Below, piece by piece: positions 10,064-12,234 of a DNA stretch of 12,234 bases. The position numbers were made by a program, and so were the translations under genes. Every line of letters begins with the position of its first letter. Position 1 is the first letter of the stretch. The stretch is taken from contig NW_025955736.1 of the NCBI RefSeq assembly GCF_022376445.1, forward strand, positions 1 to 12,234, read 5' to 3'. This DNA comes from Fomitopsis serialis (taxonomy: Eukaryota; Basidiomycota; Agaricomycetes; Polyporales; Fomitopsidaceae). Below the pieces are notes generated by a model. The model ran no database searches, was not told the origin of the DNA, and was given only the letters and a program-made list of their open reading frames with translations.

Positions 10064-11256
10064 CTACGTGAACCATTCACCGGCTATCCCGACGCCAACC
10101 ATGATGGAGCCGACTACAGTCGTCACCGGATTCATTAAGGGCGCACTCTTCATGGCTGCGTGTTGCAGGTGCGAGAACCAACTTCCCTTGGGGATGTATG
10201 CGCCGCAGAAGACGCGCTGAGCCCAAGCCGCTGTGGAACCTGCGCAGACCAACGAGATCAGCATACGGAATTCGTGTACAAGGCAAACATGTTTGTCTGT
10301 ACCTGCAACGGGGCCCTCAGGGGACATGCCGAAGAGCCTAAACAACGGACGGAGGAACCACGACTCTGGGATGATGAGCATGATGCCGGAAATAATCAAA
10401 ATCTTGAACAAGACTGGGTGTTGTTCCGCCGAGTCCCCTGTAAAACGTGAGATCGTAACGTATGGTATGGGCGTATGGGGTGGACCGACCGATGATAACG
10501 ACGATGTCCTCGACGTGTTTCATGATTGGGTCGAGATGCTTCCGAAGCTGTTTCTCCGGCATCCCATATTGCACACCTAACTTGATGAACGCCTCTTCTG
10601 CTTTGCGCACGACCAGAGAAACGTTGCCTCTGCGCTCTGCATGGTTCGGCGCTTGGTCGTGTGGGGGAAACTGCTCCTTCAACTCCTCTAGGAGGTCCTC
10701 GAATACCTTCTCGATATCGCGCTGAATCTCGTCGAACGGCTTGTTTGCTGTTTGTGCAATTAGCTCCTTCAGGTCTTCCGTATTAGAGACAACTACTTGA
10801 ATAGTGTATTGGAATTGGTGCAGCTGTGCGACGGTGGCCGCGTCAGCCTTTTGCGCAGCCTCGTGGATGAGGAAAGCCGCGTAGTCCTGAGAACGATGGC
10901 CAAGCGATTGTGCATGCTCCCAGAACTGTTGTGGTGTTTCGAGTTCGCCTAGACGACGATTGACGTCGGAAACCACTTCTGTGGTGCCACTGAGTACGTG
11001 CCAACAAGGTAGATACTAGACAGACGCAGACGTACTGTTCATGCCATTGTGTGCTTTATCGACAGCACCTTTTACTCCATGAAAGATATTTCTGTGATCA
11101 TTGGTCAGTGGTACCCGACGACTCGCGGAGGTGGACTGGAGACGCTTGCCCGCCAAAGTTGGTCGTAGTTGATGCTGACACCGGCTCAGCGCCAAAGAGG
11201 ACGACGGTGCCAGCAGTAAGGAGCGCAAACCAAGCTGTGGCGAATACGACGCGCAT
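10064..11256 (-). CDS. Predicted secretory/membrane protein with Ifi-6-16 (ISG12)-like C-terminus
   Basis: Five exons (11256-11144, 11091-11032, 10989-10490, 10437-10303, 10239-10064) splice in frame to 327 codons plus a TAG. Residues 1-28 form a signal peptide (MRVVFATAWFALLTAGTVV..., ending PVSA). Residues 59-220 are helical and charged, with sequons NST (56) and NVS. Residues 233-253 are hydrophobic (ILIISGIMLIIP). The C-terminus has G-P-V-A-G-S-x-A-A-W-A-Q (266-277), G-x-x-I-P-x-G-S-W-F-S-H-L-Q (282-295) and a Gly-rich hydrophobic tail. That layout (GS..A...Q, then GS..A.LQ) matches the Ifi-6-16 family, small membrane proteins linked in animals to mitochondria and cell death. The fungal role is unknown. 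The first ATG upstream of the signal peptide was chosen as start. Downstream a UGUAAAU lies at 9986-9980. Exon 3 (about 167 codons) is the most certain part; the first two junctions need unusual donors. Confidence 0.78.
10240..10302 (-). other. Intron 4 of the Ifi-6-16-like gene (63 bases)
   Basis: Donor GTACAG, branch-like CTGATC, acceptor TGCGCAG. The length is a multiple of three and the frame is open, so it is invisible to simple frame scanning. Removing it joins GPVAG to STAAWAQ and restores the continuous Ifi-6-16-like motif; retaining it would insert 21 unrelated residues inside the motif. Confidence 0.72.
10438..10489 (-). other. Intron 3 of the Ifi-6-16-like gene (52 bases)
   Basis: Donor GTCGGT and acceptor TTTTACAG; GATCTCAC may hold the branch site. 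Splicing (phase 1) joins DIVVIIG to DSAEQHPVLFK. Unspliced, the frame would continue for about 50 more codons into unrelated sequence and miss the hydrophobic segment. Confidence 0.65.
10990..11031 (-). other. Intron 2 of the Ifi-6-16-like gene (42 bases)
   Basis: Donor GTCTGC and acceptor GTACTCAG give an in-frame join, NST to GTTEVVSDV. The interval contains an in-frame TAG that must be removed. A consensus donor, GTACGT, lies four bases upstream at 11035 and would give a 46-base intron, but it shifts the frame and leads to an early stop in exon 3. Confidence 0.55.
11092..11143 (-). other. Intron 1 of the Ifi-6-16-like gene (52 bases)
   Basis: Donor GTCTCC and acceptor ATCACAG are joined by a good branch site (CACTGAC, about 13 bases before the AG). 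Removal links FGGQA to NIFHGVKGAV in frame (phase 2). Without splicing, the signal-peptide frame stops at 11100-11098. The GTC donor is rare, so a one-base indel near 11100 is an alternative explanation. Confidence 0.5.
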
Positions 11257-11354
11257 GATCGTGGCGGGTGGGGACAAAAGGGGGCTTCGCGCTCGCCGCG
11301 CCCTTCGATATGGGCGAGTGAGCGTTTGAGAAAGGAAGCGAGCGTCGACGGAAC

Positions 11355-11364
11355 CTTAAATATT
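11355..11364 (-). promoter_or_regulatory. TATA-like element upstream of the Ifi-6-16-like gene
   Basis: AATATTTAAG on the minus strand lies about 100 bases upstream of the ATG at 11256, inside an AT-rich island in otherwise GC-rich sequence. The position suits a core promoter with a short 5' UTR. Position and base composition are the only evidence. Confidence 0.3.
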
Positions 11365-11383
11365 TCCACGGACAACACTTCTT

Positions 11384-11666
11384 GTCACAGAACGGGGCCA
11401 GAACAGGCGAGTATGTATCTTTCTCCTATGCAATGAGCGCGGGATGCGCGCAACAGCATGAAGCGTGCTCACTAGAAGAGGACTCAAAGAGATCCATGAG
11501 CAATCGTCGTTCGGCGGGGGGTGCGGAGGATGCGCGCGAGAGTCCCGCCGACGTGCATGCATTATAGCAGCCAGAAAGTTGGGTATAATCGCGGGTTTAG
11601 CTACAACAGAGTGTCATGGTGTCCGAGGGCATCGCGCGATCCATACACAGAACGGTGAGAGGGTGT
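11384..11666 (+). repeat. Dispersed direct repeat, copy B
   Basis: This is the partner of 5402-5666, with the same block order. The 18-base identity is at 11439-11456, the 34-base near-identity at 11464-11497, TTCGGCGG and GGAGGATGCGCGCGAG follow, then AGTTGGGTAT, TGTCCGAGGGC and AACGGTGAGAGGGTGT at 11651-11666. It begins about 130 bases upstream of the minus-strand gene start and so covers its likely upstream regulatory region. Short frames inside it on either strand show no domain. Confidence 0.75.
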
Positions 11667-12234
11667 TCGAGACAAGTGCAGAAAGCGGGTCCAGCGACCC
11701 CAGTCGCGGACGGACAGGTTCAAGGTTGCTCCAGACCCCGACCTCGATATCCACCAAACTCAACTCTGACGACAAATATCTCGCACCAGCTGAACATCTC
11801 CCTCGAAATGCTAGCGTTCTGTGATCTACTCCGCCGCTAGGTTACTCACCCAGGTATTCACTGCAACTCGTCCAGCTTCAGCGGCGACCTGCGATGCTCC
11901 GCAGCATACAGGCCTACACCCGGGGACCCGAAAGCCATAGATGAGGCGAAACATGCGACGTAGGGGGATTACACTGTCGCTCGGAGCTGGAAACAGGGCA
12001 TCGCCAGTGTCTTGGAGGACCTGTCGTTCGGTGAGTCGCTCACTATGGTCAGATCGATACCGTGCCTGTGACATCCGACCGTCTTGACGCGTTCTCGGGC
12101 TACGCAGCGCCCTCATCGCAGTCCAAGGCAGCTCGCTCGCATGTTGACATTAGGTGCTTGGCCGTACCTAGGAACAGCAGCGCCGACGAGGACCTGAACA
12201 CCCGCGACGCTCCCAGGCAGCTCGGTCGGGCCCC
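11667..12234. other. Unrecognised sequence at the right edge
   Basis: A minus-strand frame at 12116-11826 (96 codons, start not a convincing ATG context) contains a short piece, VAAEAGRVAVNTW, framed by a possible acceptor (ATCGCAG) and a donor (GTGAGTAAC). It could be a 39-base exon of a gene extending beyond the window, but no domain is recognisable. Otherwise nothing is seen. Confidence 0.3.

Noticed and set aside
10338..10437. Reading the long minus-strand exon straight through intron 3 to a stop at 10338
   Set aside because: The read-through tail loses the hydrophobic and Ifi-like segments, which are clearly encoded in the other frame after the TTTTACAG acceptor.
11016..11378. Minus-strand open frame of 120 codons upstream of the long exon
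   Set aside because: It opens with GTG and mixes frames: its first two thirds are a shadow of the signal-peptide exon in another frame, and only its last part (NIFHGVKGAV...) is a real exon.

Overview
The window looks like nuclear DNA of a basidiomycete fungus, most likely a polypore (order Polyporales). The main evidence is an F-box protein of a type I associate with large families in those fungi, together with short introns (about 42-63 bases) carrying CTGAC/CTGAT-like branch sites, and GC-rich third codon positions. There are no bacterial operons, RNA genes or CRISPR arrays that I can see. The window is gene-poor: two genes are well supported and most of the rest is intergenic or degraded sequence.

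Left part (1-5400). The left edge may hold the first 26 codons of a minus-strand F-box gene. The first solid gene is on the plus strand at 1802-3211: an F-box protein with a leucine-rich-repeat-like body, one convincing 51-base intron and two reading-frame breaks near its 5' end. It is therefore either a young pseudogene or a gene damaged by assembly indels. A weak ~29-base tandem repeat lies just before its start. From 3212 to about 5400 I see no gene.

Middle part (5400-9800). A ~265-base element at 5402-5666 has a second copy at 11384-11666, in the same orientation and almost exactly 6.0 kb away. A nested inverted repeat follows at 5758-5833. A GC-rich tract at 7472-8800 is open in several frames on both strands and has intron-like signals on the plus strand, so a real but unrecognised gene is possible. 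A second cluster of intron-like signals at 8873-9790 suggests another unrecognised or decayed plus-strand gene.

Right part (9800-12234). The best gene is on the minus strand, 11256 down to 10064. Five exons splice in frame to a predicted 327-residue protein with a signal peptide, a long helical domain, a hydrophobic segment and a C-terminal module resembling the Ifi-6-16 (ISG12/IFI27-like) family. Three of its four introns need unusual GTC donors. The second copy of the dispersed repeat sits directly upstream of it, where its promoter should be. The last ~570 bases hold nothing I recognise.

The two solid genes converge, about 6.9 kb apart, and nothing in the sequence indicates that they work together.
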